A stretch of 64,000 nt of DNA, from the NCBI RefSeq assembly GCF_000250735.1, contig NZ_AHZV01000364.1, forward strand, positions 1 through 64,000. The letters are read 5' to 3'. The DNA is from Anaerophaga thermohalophila str. Valhall. GTDB lineage: Bacteria; Bacteroidota; Bacteroidia; Bacteroidales; Marinilabiliaceae. Below the pieces are notes generated by a model. The model was not told the origin of the DNA. It was given only the letters and a program-made list of their open reading frames with translations, and made no database searches. The number at the start of each line of letters is the position of its first letter. The first letter of the stretch is position 1. The position numbers and the translations under genes are program-made. Shown in pieces: positions 8,550 through 17,640 of this stretch.

Positions 8550-9684
8550 ATGAAATACATCTTCATAATAGCTGCTTTTCATGCATTTTTTTTTGCGGCA
8601 TTGTTATTTCTGAAAAAACCAAAACATCTACACGACAAAACACTGACTTACTGGCTAATATATCTTGGGTTATTTGCAGCTGCTTATGCATGGACTTCAA
8701 ATACTCTGTTTCTTCAGAACCACTTTTTCTCCGGATTGCTGGTATCATTATTCATGCTTCACGGACCATTTTTGTATATGTATTTATCCGCTTTAGCTTC
8801 TAAAAAACACAATCTTAAAAAAACGTGATTATCTGCATTTTCTTCCGTTTGTTCTTTTCGTGATGTATTTGCTCATCTCTTTCAAATTCCCGGAGTATTC
8901 CGAGAGAATTAGAATGGATCATGTTTCACATAGCATCAGTCCACCAACATTATTCAGCATTTTTCTTATTCTCACAGCTCTGTCTGGCCCCTTTTATTTT
9001 GTATTGTCTGCCAAATTGTTTAAAAAGTTCGACATCAATATTTTCAATAACTTTTCGTTTTCCGAAAATATAGATCTTGACTGGTTAAGAAAGCTCGTAT
9101 TAATTTTTGGAATAATCTGGTCAGCCTTGATTTTCATTGCTGTCATTCATCATGTGTTTCATCTGTTTTCCATGATTTTTTGCACTGACGGGTTGTTTCT
9201 TTCTTTGTCTCTCTTCATAATTCTTGTAGGATTTTTTGGTCTTAGACAGAAAGCCATCTTCATTAATTACTCCGCCGAAAATCAGGATTTTGTAACAAAA
9301 CCCAAAAAAAGTGTTTCTGGATTGCACCTGAATGAATCGGATATTTCACGGTATACAAAACAAATAAAGAACTATATGAATTCTGAGAAGCCTTACCTTA
9401 ACCCAAACCTTACACTCCCACAACTATCCAACGAATTAAATATTCCAACACACCATCTTTCTAAAGTAATCAATGAAAACTTTGAAATGAACTTCTTTGA
9501 ATTCGTAAACCATTATAGAATTGATGAAGTGAAGAAAAAAATGAGCGAACCTGAAACAAACAGCCTTTCATTACTGGGCATCGCTTATGAAAGTGGTTTT
9601 AACTCTAAATCTGCTTTCAACAGGGTATTTAAAAATATCACCAACATGACACCGAGTGAATTCAAAAAAACAATAGACGCCTAA
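8550..9684 (+). pseudogene. Membrane-anchored AraC-family regulator, frameshifted at an A7 run
   Basis: N-terminal integral-membrane module with about seven hydrophobic segments, followed by an AraC-type double helix-turn-helix at the C-terminus (PTHHLSKVINENFEMNFF ... GIAYESGFNSKSAFNRVFK). The first frame ends in TGA at 8826-8828, just after an A7 run (8817-8823). Removing one A joins it to the second frame through KKRDYLHFLPFVLF and gives 377 aa of normal architecture. Such proteins are thought to sense a signal through the membrane part and bind DNA. The R4 leader abuts the start. This could be homopolymer error, decay or slippage. Confidence 0.75.
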
Positions 9685-9797
9685 CACTCAACTCATCAAC
9701 TACATTCCAAACAACCTTTTTTACAAACAGGCACTAATTATTTCTCACAAAGAGGTCTTACTTTATGAAGTAGGTCGCACAAACTTAAACTCACCTA

Positions 9798-9805
9798 TAC
9801 TTTTG
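9798..9805 (+). promoter_or_regulatory. Bacteroidota -7 promoter element for the DUF6448 gene
   Basis: TACTTTTG matches TAnnTTTG, about 34-40 bp upstream of the start codon of the next gene. Confidence 0.45.
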
Positions 9806-9839
9806 CTTCACAAGAATTATTAAAACCACTTAAAATTTA

Positions 9840-10451
9840 ATGATTATGAATGCAAAAGTAAGAGTTACTAAAAGCCTAAAAATTAAGAGTTTTCTCCCCT
9901 TCTTTGTAATGATTGTTCTGTTAACAGCAGGAACAATACCAGGTTATGCTCATTGCGACTCATTGGATGGACCTGTTATCAAAGATGCAGAAGCAGCACT
10001 GAAAACAAACAACGTCAGTCTGGTGTTTAAATGGATTAATGAAGAACAGGAACAGGAGATTACATCACTATTCAAGAAAACATACGATCTACAGGATGGC
10101 GATCCTGAAATCTATGAACTGGTGAAAAACCATTTTTTTGAAACACTGGTTAGATGGCACCGGGAAACAGAGAATGCCCCTTATACAGGGCTAAAAGCAG
10201 CCGGAACAACAGAAAAAATAATACAGTTGAGTGATAAAGCTATAAAAGATAAAGACATTAACGATCTTATCAACAAGCTTAACAACCACACTGAACAGGT
10301 GATAAAAGACAGATTCGAAAAAGTACTGTTGTTGAATGAAATCAAAAATGAATCTGAACAAAAAGGCAGAAAATTTGTCGAAGCCTATGTGGATTACACA
10401 CATACCATTGAAGCCCTGCATGATGTTTTGGAGCATGGCACATCACATTGA
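9840..10451 (+). CDS. DUF6448 family secreted protein
   Basis: 203 aa from the first ATG; the ATG two codons later (9846) is an equally good start. A basic N-terminus plus hydrophobic segment ending near GYAHC suggests a signal peptide. The mature part begins HCDSLDGPVIKDAEAALKTN, the typical opening of DUF6448 proteins, and is otherwise helical and charged. The molecular role of the family is unknown. It lies 81 bp upstream of a type II NADH dehydrogenase on the same strand. A GATGACAGG/CCTGTCATC inverted repeat sits in the gap. Confidence 0.65.
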   Translation: MIMNAKVRVTKSLKIKSFLPFFVMIVLLTAGTIPGYAHCDSLDGPVIKDAEAALKTNNVSLVFKWINEEQEQEITSLFKKTYDLQDGDPEIYELVKNHFFETLVRWHRETENAPYTGLKAAGTTEKIIQLSDKAIKDKDINDLINKLNNHTEQVIKDRFEKVLLLNEIKNESEQKGRKFVEAYVDYTHTIEALHDVLEHGTSH

Positions 10452-10532
10452 ACAACATGTTTATTTACCTGGATGACAGGCTCTTTGCCTTTTATTCGGT
10501 GAAGTACCTGTCATCTATACTACAAATAAATT

Positions 10533-11837
10533 ATGCATACAAAAGAAACAATTACAAACTCAGACATCAATCATAACAAAAAGCAAGTCATTGTAGTCGG
10601 GGGCGGGTTTGCAGGACTACAGTTGGCAAGAAACCTGGACAAACGATATTTTAATGTGTTGCTGATCGACAAGATCAATCATCATCAGTTTCAGCCCCTT
10701 TTTTACCAGGTGGCTACCTCACAAATAGAACCAGCCAGCATTTCTTTTCCTTTCAGGAATATCTTTAAAGGTCAAAAACACATCCAAATCAGAATGGCAG
10801 AGCTGTTACGGGTGAAGCCCGACCAACAAACCATAACCACAACAACAGGAGATTTTGAATACGATTACCTGATTATTGCCACTGGATGCAAAACCAACTA
10901 TTTTGGAAATCCCAACATCCAAAATAATTCATTTTCATTAAAAACAACTTTTGATTCCATTACCATTCGGAATCATATCCTGCTTACCTTCGAAAAAGTG
11001 ATTGCGGCAAAAAAAGAAGATCGTGAAAGCTTGCTCAATCTCGCCATTGTTGGTGGAGGGCCTACCGGGGTTGAACTTGCAGGCGCTTTCTCGGAAATAA
11101 AAAATGAGATTCTCCCAAAAGATTATCATGATGTGGACTTCTCAACATTCACCATACGTCTGATTGAAGGTAGCGACCGCATTCTGGGAAATATGAGTCC
11201 GCAATCGGGAAAAGCGGCTGCCCGGTACCTAAAAAAAATGGGAGTAATTCTTCAGACCAACACATTTGTGAAAAATTACGATGGAGAAACCATTACTCTT
11301 AGCACGGGAGAAACCATTAAAACAAAAAATGTTATCTGGGCTGCAGGTGTAACAGGAAATCCAATTGAAGGATTGTCAGAAAATGTTTTAGTTCCGGGCA
11401 ACAGAATAAAAGTTGACCGCCAAAACAAAGTTAATAGATTCAGTAACATTTTCGCGGTTGGAGACATTGCCTACATGGAAACCCCAAAATATCCGAAAGG
11501 GCATCCGCAAGTAGCCAATGTAGCCATTAATCAGGCCAGACTATTGGCAAAAAATCTGAAACGAGCATTACTCAACAAACCGTTGAAAGATTATGAATAT
11601 GTAGACCTGGGTTCCATGGCCACTATTGGGAGAAATAAAGCGGTTGTAGACCTCCCATTTATTAAATTCAAAGGATACCCGGCATGGCTGGTTTGGATGT
11701 TCCTGCACCTGATGCTCATTTTGAGCGTCAGAAACCGGCTCATCATTTTTATTAACTGGGCATGGCTTTATATCACCAAGAACACATCGCTTCGGCTGAT
11801 ACTGACCCCCGGCAGAAATACCCGAAACAACCACTAA
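10533..11837 (+). CDS. ndh: Type II NADH dehydrogenase (NDH-2-like flavoprotein)
   Basis: 434 aa NAD(P)/FAD-dependent oxidoreductase. The FAD-binding GGGFAGLQLARNL motif lies near residue 23 and the NAD-binding VGGGPTGVELAGAF motif near residue 173. IFAVGDIAY is the second FAD contact. A hydrophobic C-terminal segment (MFLHLMLILSVRNRLIIFI) would tether it to the membrane. The family passes electrons from NADH to quinone without pumping protons. The last 4 bp overlap the convergent racemase gene. Confidence 0.85.
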   Translation: MHTKETITNSDINHNKKQVIVVGGGFAGLQLARNLDKRYFNVLLIDKINHHQFQPLFYQVATSQIEPASISFPFRNIFKGQKHIQIRMAELLRVKPDQQTITTTTGDFEYDYLIIATGCKTNYFGNPNIQNNSFSLKTTFDSITIRNHILLTFEKVIAAKKEDRESLLNLAIVGGGPTGVELAGAFSEIKNEILPKDYHDVDFSTFTIRLIEGSDRILGNMSPQSGKAAARYLKKMGVILQTNTFVKNYDGETITLSTGETIKTKNVIWAAGVTGNPIEGLSENVLVPGNRIKVDRQNKVNRFSNIFAVGDIAYMETPKYPKGHPQVANVAINQARLLAKNLKRALLNKPLKDYEYVDLGSMATIGRNKAVVDLPFIKFKGYPAWLVWMFLHLMLILSVRNRLIIFINWAWLYITKNTSLRLILTPGRNTRNNH

Positions 11838-12545
11838 ACTATATCAGACTCTTCCCGACAACACCTTACAATTTCATTTATATGAATTTTTGTAGTATTA
11901 AGAACCGGTATGCCGTAATATTCATCATCGGGCAGAATCAATGGCAATTCGGTACAACCCATAATGACACCATCTATTCCATTGGTCTGCTTCATCTCAT
12001 CTATAATCTGAAGGATTCCGTCCCGTGTTTCGTTTTTGAAGATCCCCAGCTCTATTTCTGAGAAAAGTTTTGTATTTAGATACTTTTTTTGAGTTTCACC
12101 GGGAACCGTAATTTCCATCCCCGACTTTTTAAATACATCACTAAAAAATGAGTTATTCATGGTTATACCTGTACCCAACAAGCCGCAATTCTTCAACTTC
12201 AAACGTCTGGCTTCGGAAGCAGTGGCATCAACAATACTAAGCATAGGCACATCAACCCTGCTTTGCAACTCGTCAAAAAACAAATGAGGCGTATTGGCTG
12301 TCAATGCAATAAAGTCGGGACCAGCTTTTTCAACTTTTTTTGAGTTTTTCCGACAGATAATCTACTGCGCCGCGCTCATCACCGGAATTTACCAATCCTA
12401 TGAATCTGGAGAGATTGACGCTGTAAATAATGATATCCGGATAGTTTAAATCGTCACTTTCAGCTTTAAACTTATCAATAATCCCCTGATAATATTCCAC
12501 TGTTGATTCAGGCCCCATTCCACCGATTAATCCAATTTTATTCAT
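11834..12545 (-). pseudogene. Aspartate/glutamate racemase family protein, frameshifted at an A7 run
   Basis: The start is at 12545 (MNKIGLIGGMGPESTVEYY, the family signature). The frame breaks after SEKLKK at an A7 run (about 12335-12341); removing one A continues VEKAGPDFIALTANTPH and gives 236 aa. Candidate catalytic residues are Thr of TANTPH and Cys of MGCTELPLIL, as in the YgeA-type amino-acid racemases, which use Thr/Cys. The racemised amino acid is unknown. As read, the protein is split. It is convergent with the NDH-2 gene. Confidence 0.75.
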
Positions 12546-12590
12546 AATATTCTATTTTTCAGAAGTGTTATAAAACACAACCACGATAAT

Positions 12591-13031
12591 TCATCTTTGT
12601 AACAGCAGACGCCATTTAAAGGCAAGCATTATCAAAGAAAAAACCTTCAACAATTCAAGCAATATGTAGTACAAATGTACTGGTGATTTGGAAACAGAAT
12701 TGCCATCAATAATAGCCATTGCTCTTTCCGAGAGCACCGGCAATAAAACAAAGGTCTGCAAAATCAGCACAAGAATCACTACCCCTGAGAATAATTTCAC
12801 TTCTCTGTTCAAATCGCCAAATTGCTGAATAACTATAAGCAAATAACCGAAAACCAGAACCCATTCAAGCAAATTGAGCGCCCGAAAAACTTTCATTCCG
12901 ATACCAAGCCCTATTGACAGAGTAACCCCAGGAGCCTGGAACTTGAGCCATGCTTCCATAAAACTTATGGAACTAACAGCCCCGGCCCAAAACACCAATA
13001 TTATTACAGCAAAAAAAGCAGATAATCTCAT
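12591..13031 (-). CDS. Small integral membrane protein, unknown
   Basis: 146 aa with four predicted membrane segments. There is a weak resemblance to TMEM205-like/DUF4149 proteins around the ALNLLEWVL segment, which I would not rely on. The open frame extends to 13046, but the first five codons (MNFIL) are R4 repeat sequence. The ATG at 13031, directly after R4, is preferred. It lies 45 bp upstream of the racemase on the same strand, so co-transcription is possible. Confidence 0.6.
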   Translation of the reverse strand: MRLSAFFAVIILVFWAGAVSSISFMEAWLKFQAPGVTLSIGLGIGMKVFRALNLLEWVLVFGYLLIVIQQFGDLNREVKLFSGVVILVLILQTFVLLPVLSERAMAIIDGNSVSKSPVHLYYILLELLKVFSLIMLAFKWRLLLQR

Positions 13032-13128
13032 CAGTATAAAATTCATCTAAGTTATTGGTCTGATGGAACTCGCATGATTGAAGGTTATACATGTTCTTTA
13101 GTGACAAACCTTGCCATGCTCGTTTCAT
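13032..13128 (-). promoter_or_regulatory. R4 leader repeat ending at a start codon (copy e)
   Basis: 97 nt on the minus strand from ATGAAACGAGCATGG to TTTTATACTG, then the ATG of the membrane-protein gene. The outer arms pair around a tandem G-A mismatch. The inner AAGGTT/AACCTT stem corresponds to GGTTT/AAACC in copy a, a compensatory difference. Confidence 0.65.
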
Positions 13129-13251
13129 TTAGAAATACTTTTTATTTCAGCACAAAAATAAAAAGACCATTAATAAAGGACAATTTTATCCTTTATTTTT
13201 TACTATTTGTTTTTCATATTTGTTTTTCACACCCTCCTCTAAATCAATACA

Positions 13252-13380
13252 CCGTTAACCTTTTACAGATGTATGGTGATTAATTGTTTACGCAATTAAT
13301 GACACAAGCCGCAACTCTCTCATAATAAAAATTTTGCGTCATTATATCTCTGTGTTTAGGCTTTTTTTAACTGACTATTG
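13252..13380 (+). repeat. R5 interspersed repeat
   Basis: About 129 bp from CCGTTAACCTTTTACAGATG to TAACTGACTATTG, same layout as the copies at 113, 20284 and 49918. The rest of the 13129-13251 gap is AT-rich with no recognised content. Confidence 0.65.
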
Positions 13381-13493
13381 CTAAATTTAAAGAAATCGAA
13401 AAAGCAGGGGTCATTTCAAGAAGTGTTATCCAACAATTTACAAAACCAAGTTGTTATGATGGAATAAAAGATGGTTCTATATTCAGAAGATAG
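13381..13493 (+). other. Possible 3' remnant of a coding sequence
   Basis: Directly after the R5 end, one frame stays open for 36 codons with normal-looking composition (KFKEIEKAGVISRSV ... YDGIKDGSIFRR) and stops at TAG 13491-13493. There is no start, and the frame continues into the repeat. I do not recognise the sequence. It may be the tail of a gene truncated at the R5 boundary, or chance. Confidence 0.25.
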
Positions 13494-13537
13494 ATGCCAG
13501 ACTATTGATGCCAATTTCACCAAATAAAAAATAAACT

Positions 13538-15216
13538 ATGAGCAACCAACTGAACAAATACAGCCGTCTAATAACGCAGGACGAAAGTCTGCCGGCAGCT
13601 CAGGCGATGCTTTATGCCATCGGAATGAATGAAGATGACCGAAAAAAGCCCAGGTAGGCATCGTGAGTACCGGCTTCCAGGGAAACCCCTGTAACATGCA
13701 TTTGAACGATATTGCCGCATTAGTAAAGAAAGAAGTCGACCGGCAGAAAAATCTTTACGGTCTCATTTTTCACACCATAGGGGTAAGCGATGGCATTACC
13801 AACGGAACTGAAGGCATGAAGTATTCACTTCCGTCGAGAGAGCTTATTGCAGACTCCATCGAAACCGTAGTCAGTGCCCAATTCTATGATGCTGTCATCC
13901 CCATTGTGGGTTGCGACAAAAACATGCCCGGGGCCATGATTGCGCTGGGCAGGCTCAATCGTCCAGCCATTCTAATGTATGGCGGAACAGTAAAGAAAGG
14001 ACACTGGAAAAATAAAGACCTGAACATTGTATCGGCCTTTGAAGCCTATGGAGAAAAGCTGCGTGGAAACATTTCCGAATTCGACTATAAAGGTATTATT
14101 AAACACAGCATCCCCGGTGCCGGCGCTTGCGGAGGAATGTACACCGCCAACTCAATGGCCGCTGCAATAGAATGCATGGGAATGAGCCTGCCATTTACAT
14201 CATCCAACCCGGCCGTTAGTCAACAAAAAAGAGATGAAGCCCACACCATCGCTTCAGCTATAAAAACAGTGCTTGAGAAAGACATCAAACCACGGGACAT
14301 AATGACGAGCAAAGCTTTCGAAAACGCTATCACCCTCATTATGGCACTCGGTGGTTCTACCAATGCAGTGATGCATCTTATCGCCATGGCTAAATCGGTA
14401 GATGTCCCCCTTACTATAGACGATTTCCAGAAAATCAGCAATAAAACACCATACCTTGCTGATCTTAAACCAAGCGGCACCTTTCTCATGGAAGACTTGC
14501 ATAACATTGGCGGTATTCCTTCGGTTATGAAATTTTTGCTCAAAGAAGGTTTTTTAGACGGCAACCCTATGACAGTTACCGGCAAAACAGTCGGAGAAAA
14601 TCTTGAAGGTGTTCCAGATTTGAAAAAGGGACAGAAAATTATTTTTCCGGTCAGCAAACCCATCAAAACAAGCGGACATATTCAAATTCTTTATGGCAAT
14701 CTGGCCACCGAAGGAGCCGTTGCCAAGATCACCGGTAAAGAAGGCGATTACTTCAATGGTCCTGCCCGTGTATTTGAGGATGAAAAATCGGCCATTGAAG
14801 GGATTCGCTCCGAGGTAAAGCCTGGCGAAGTCATCGTTATCCGCAACAGTGGCCCCAAAGGTGCACCGGGAATGCCCGAGATGCTCAAGCCGACAGGAGC
14901 CGTCATGGGAGCAGGTCTGGGAAAAGATGTGGCACTCATCACCGATGGTCGCTTTTCTGGTGGCTCGCATGGATTTGTGGTCGGACACATCACCCCCGAA
15001 GCCTATAGCGGCGGACTAATAGGCTTGCTTAAAAACGGAGACATCATTACCATTGACATCAATAAAAATTTGATTGAAGCCAAGCTGAGTAAAGAAGAAA
15101 TTGAGATGCGTAAAAAATCATGGAACGGCCCAGTCCAAAACCCTGCAACAGGTATTCTCAAAAAATTCAGAGAACAGGTATCATCTGCTTCCGAAGGTTG
15201 CGTAACCGATGGTTAA
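13538..15216 (+). pseudogene. ilvD: Dihydroxy-acid dehydratase, frameshifted near the N-terminus at an A6 run
   Basis: IlvD/Edd family Fe-S dehydratase that makes 2-keto acids in branched-chain amino-acid synthesis. The ATG at 13538 opens [14 protein letters not shown] and reads 37 codons to NEDDRKK. An A6 run (13642-13647) then shifts the frame into a stop (TAG). One extra A continues [19 protein letters not shown] and yields 559 aa, the normal length. Cluster-ligand Cys are seen in [17 protein letters not shown] and GAGACGGMY. From 13663 onward the frame is intact for 517 codons. No other ilv genes are nearby. Because only one base is missing, the gene may be functional in the organism. Confidence 0.85.
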
Positions 15217-15248
15217 AAATATAATCAAACACCAACATTATCATTAAT

Positions 15249-15264
15249 TAGTGTCTGTCCATAA
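15249..15264 (+). repeat. R1 end fragment
   Basis: TAGTGTCTGTCCATAA is the outer end of R1 and nothing else of the element follows. It stops immediately before the stop codon of the DUF4870 gene (15267-15265). Confidence 0.5.
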
Positions 15265-15627
15265 TTACTTGATTAGCCTGAGGTTGAACGGGTACCGGTA
15301 GGAACGCCCTTCATTGGTTTCCATAATAGCCTTTATCACAAAAATGATGGTCAGAATTACAATTGCAATTAAAAGCGGAATACCAATTAAAACGACGCTC
15401 AGTAGTCCGGCAATCATGGCAGCAATCGCCACAGTGATCTGGAAATTCAGAGATTCTTTTCCTTCCTGATCAACAAAAGGATACTCATCTTTCTTTATTG
15501 CCCAGATGATCAGTGGTCCAATTACATTCCCAAACGGGATTATTAACCCGGCAAATGCTGCCAGATGGCAATACATCCCCCAGTTTTTTTCATCTGGAGT
15601 CATGGTTGGATAAATTTCATTTTGCAT
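15265..15627 (-). CDS. DUF4870 domain-containing membrane protein
   Basis: 120 aa. The conserved WGMYCHLAAFAGLIIPFGN opening and the DQEGKESLNFQITV motif are diagnostic for DUF4870, a family with three membrane segments and no proven function. The C-terminus ends YRYPFNLRLIK, also typical. It stands alone, convergent with ilvD. Confidence 0.85.
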   Translation of the reverse strand: MQNEIYPTMTPDEKNWGMYCHLAAFAGLIIPFGNVIGPLIIWAIKKDEYPFVDQEGKESLNFQITVAIAAMIAGLLSVVLIGIPLLIAIVILTIIFVIKAIMETNEGRSYRYPFNLRLIK

Positions 15628-15771
15628 AATCGATTCACTTTATCATCTTATTAAATCTGTTTTAGACGGCAGCTCATTTTATGGGATATTCCAAATCCCC
15701 CTGTAAAATTATTATCTTTTTCTGACAAGTAAATAATAATTACGTCAGATTATTAGATTTTTAAATATAAG

Positions 15772-15937
15772 TAGTGTTTGTCCATATAGTACCATCTGCT
15801 GTGTTACGCTTGCCGCCAAAATACTCATTTACGAAAAGTAAACTGCGTTTTTGGCGACTTCGCAAGCCTTGCAACCGGCACTTTCTGAACAGACACAAAT
15901 ATTGTGAAAATTTTTGCGAGTTTATAGACGAGCACTA
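15772..15937 (+). repeat. R1 palindromic element, copy 2 (B subtype)
   Basis: About 166 bp: outer end TAGTGTTTGTCCATA, central arms CGCCAAAA / TTTTGGCG around a TACTCATTTACG hairpin, GCTTGC paired with GCAAGC, internal end ACTTTCTGAACAGACAC, and outer end TTATAGACGAGCACTA. No ORF. Confidence 0.7.
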
Positions 15938-15939
15938 AG

Positions 15940-15986
15940 TAGTGCCTGTCTGTAAAGTAGGAAAGGTTTCCTGCTTATCATGTGTA
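15940..15986 (+). repeat. R1 outer-arm fragment with AGTAGGAAA/TTTCCTGCTT hairpin
   Basis: TAGTGCCTGTCTGTAAAG followed by a short hairpin equals the outer arm of the R1 copies at 20506 and 49947. It begins 2 bp after copy 2. Downstream, 16028-16070 carries a reverse fragment of the R5/R6 left end. The rest of 15628-16107 is AT-rich with nothing recognised. Confidence 0.45.
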
Positions 15987-16107
15987 AGGAAAATATTGTA
16001 AGCCCCCCTTTCTGTCCCATAAAAAATTAATTACCAGTAACGTGCAAAAGTTTAACGAACTATTATAATAATCAATAAATTTTAAAGAAAAACACTAACT
16101 TTGTTTT

Positions 16108-16285
16108 AACCTGCATTATTCATAAATTATCTATTACGATGCTCAACTATCGGTAAAACACAAGCGTCCTCATCAAATTTGATTTGAAAATAGTTCACTA
16201 TTTCCTGCATCAAATTTGTCTGCGGTTGCTTGCGGTTTTTGATATTTGAACATCTCATGACGAAAACTTATGAATAAAGCAGGTT
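16108..16285 (+). repeat. R3 palindromic element, about 178 bp
   Basis: Inverted ends AACCTGCATTATTCATAA / TTATGAATAAAGCAGGTT, with an internal GAAAATAG/CTATTTC hairpin and repeated CATCAAATTTG. Solo ends of the same family lie at 1-32 and 54342-54375. No ORF. Confidence 0.6.
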
Positions 16286-16457
16286 AAAGAAACGAGAATA
16301 TCAAAAATTACCATAAAGATTATCAGATTTTTAGATACAAGATTTAAGATGTAGTGAAACGAACCCCGATTACTCCCCTATAAATCGGGGCAGGCAGGGA
16401 CAAATTTCATTTTACCAATAAATTAGACATATTTCATACTGCTGAAAACCCAAATTA

Positions 16458-17576
16458 ATGCATCCAACCAAACTAACCATACTGATTGCCGATGACATGG
16501 ACAGTATTGCCGAATTTATTAAGGCGCAGCTGACCACGTTGAACGATAATATCGAGTTTTTGCGTGCTAAAGACGGCTATGAGACCTATCGTATTGCTCT
16601 TGAGTCGGCCCCCGACCTGATCTTACTTGATTGGGAAATGCCGGAAATTTCAGGGATGGATGCATTGAAAAACCTAAAGCTCAATTGTGAAACACAAGAT
16701 ATCCCGGTTATTATTATATCAAGCTTTTCGAGTTCAGACAAAGTTAAAGAAGCACTTGAGACCGGGGCCATAGATTATGTTCGCAAACCCATAGAAACCG
16801 ATGAACTCATTGCGCGTGCCCGTTCGGCAATGACGCTTGCCAATACGCTTAAAGAACTCAAATATCAGAAACAGCAATTGGAAGCAGAACAGAAAAAAAC
16901 CCACCGGATTCTGAAGAATATTCTTCCAGCCGAAGTAGTAAAATCGTTGAAAAGCGGTGAGGTCATTCAACCCAGACCCTACAGAAATGTCACCATACTC
17001 ATAGCCGATCTGGTCAACTTCACAGAAAAGGCAACACGTATGTCTCCCAGAAAGCTACTGGACGAATTGCGTATTATATTCACCAAATTCGACGAAATAT
17101 CTCAAAAGCATAATTGCGTGAGAATAAAAACAATAGGGGATGCCTATATGGCTGTGAGCGGAATGTTTAGCAACTCAAAAGAGCATGCACTGCGGGCAGC
17201 TAAAGCCGCCAATGAGATGCGCGATTTCATAGTGGAACGTAACCGGAAAAACGGCGTGCAATGGGAAGTCAGAATCGGCCTTAATTCAGGGGAAATTATT
17301 GCCGGTTTCATCAGCGAACACAATCTTTCTTACGACATTTTTGGCGATAATGTTAACATTGCTGCCAGAATGCAAACATATAGCGGTCCCATGCAGATCA
17401 ATATTTCCGAAACGACCAAAAAACTGCTGGAACCTCATTATACATTTGTACGCCGGGTTCCACAAAAAGTAAAGGGTAAAGGCATGATAGAAATGTATTA
17501 TCTTCACAAACCCAAAATGCCTGAGGGGACGAATGGTAAAAAGCAAAACCCTGAATCAACGCCTAAAGTTATTTAA
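16458..17576 (+). CDS. Receiver-class III adenylate cyclase
   Basis: 372 aa, two domains. The receiver (residues 5-125) has the acidic pocket in ADDMD, phospho-acceptor Asp58 in LILLDWEMP, and Lys in YVRKP. A coiled linker (about 130-150) leads to a class III cyclase. Metal-binding Asp residues are in IADLVNFT and TIGDAY. The KTIGD Lys and the YDIFGDNVNIAARM motif (Asp, Asn, Arg) point to ATP rather than GTP as substrate. It would turn a phosphorylation signal into cAMP. The cognate kinase is not adjacent; the nearest kinase-like gene, at 21198, lacks its own phospho-His. Confidence 0.85.
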   Translation: MHPTKLTILIADDMDSIAEFIKAQLTTLNDNIEFLRAKDGYETYRIALESAPDLILLDWEMPEISGMDALKNLKLNCETQDIPVIIISSFSSSDKVKEALETGAIDYVRKPIETDELIARARSAMTLANTLKELKYQKQQLEAEQKKTHRILKNILPAEVVKSLKSGEVIQPRPYRNVTILIADLVNFTEKATRMSPRKLLDELRIIFTKFDEISQKHNCVRIKTIGDAYMAVSGMFSNSKEHALRAAKAANEMRDFIVERNRKNGVQWEVRIGLNSGEIIAGFISEHNLSYDIFGDNVNIAARMQTYSGPMQINISETTKKLLEPHYTFVRRVPQKVKGKGMIEMYYLHKPKMPEGTNGKKQNPESTPKVI

Positions 17577-17640
17577 TCAGATTTTCAGGATGTAAGATTC
17601 ATCTTAGTTCTTATATCTAAATATCTTTGATAAAATAACA

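Noticed and set aside
8817-8823. Programmed -1 ribosomal frameshift at the A runs
   Set aside because: The araC, racemase and mutY cases need the other direction (+1 or loss of one A), and there is no consistent slippery heptamer with a downstream structure.
16458-17576. Guanylate rather than adenylate cyclase
   Set aside because: The substrate-specifying positions read Lys (KTIGD) and Asp (YDIFG), the adenine-type pair.
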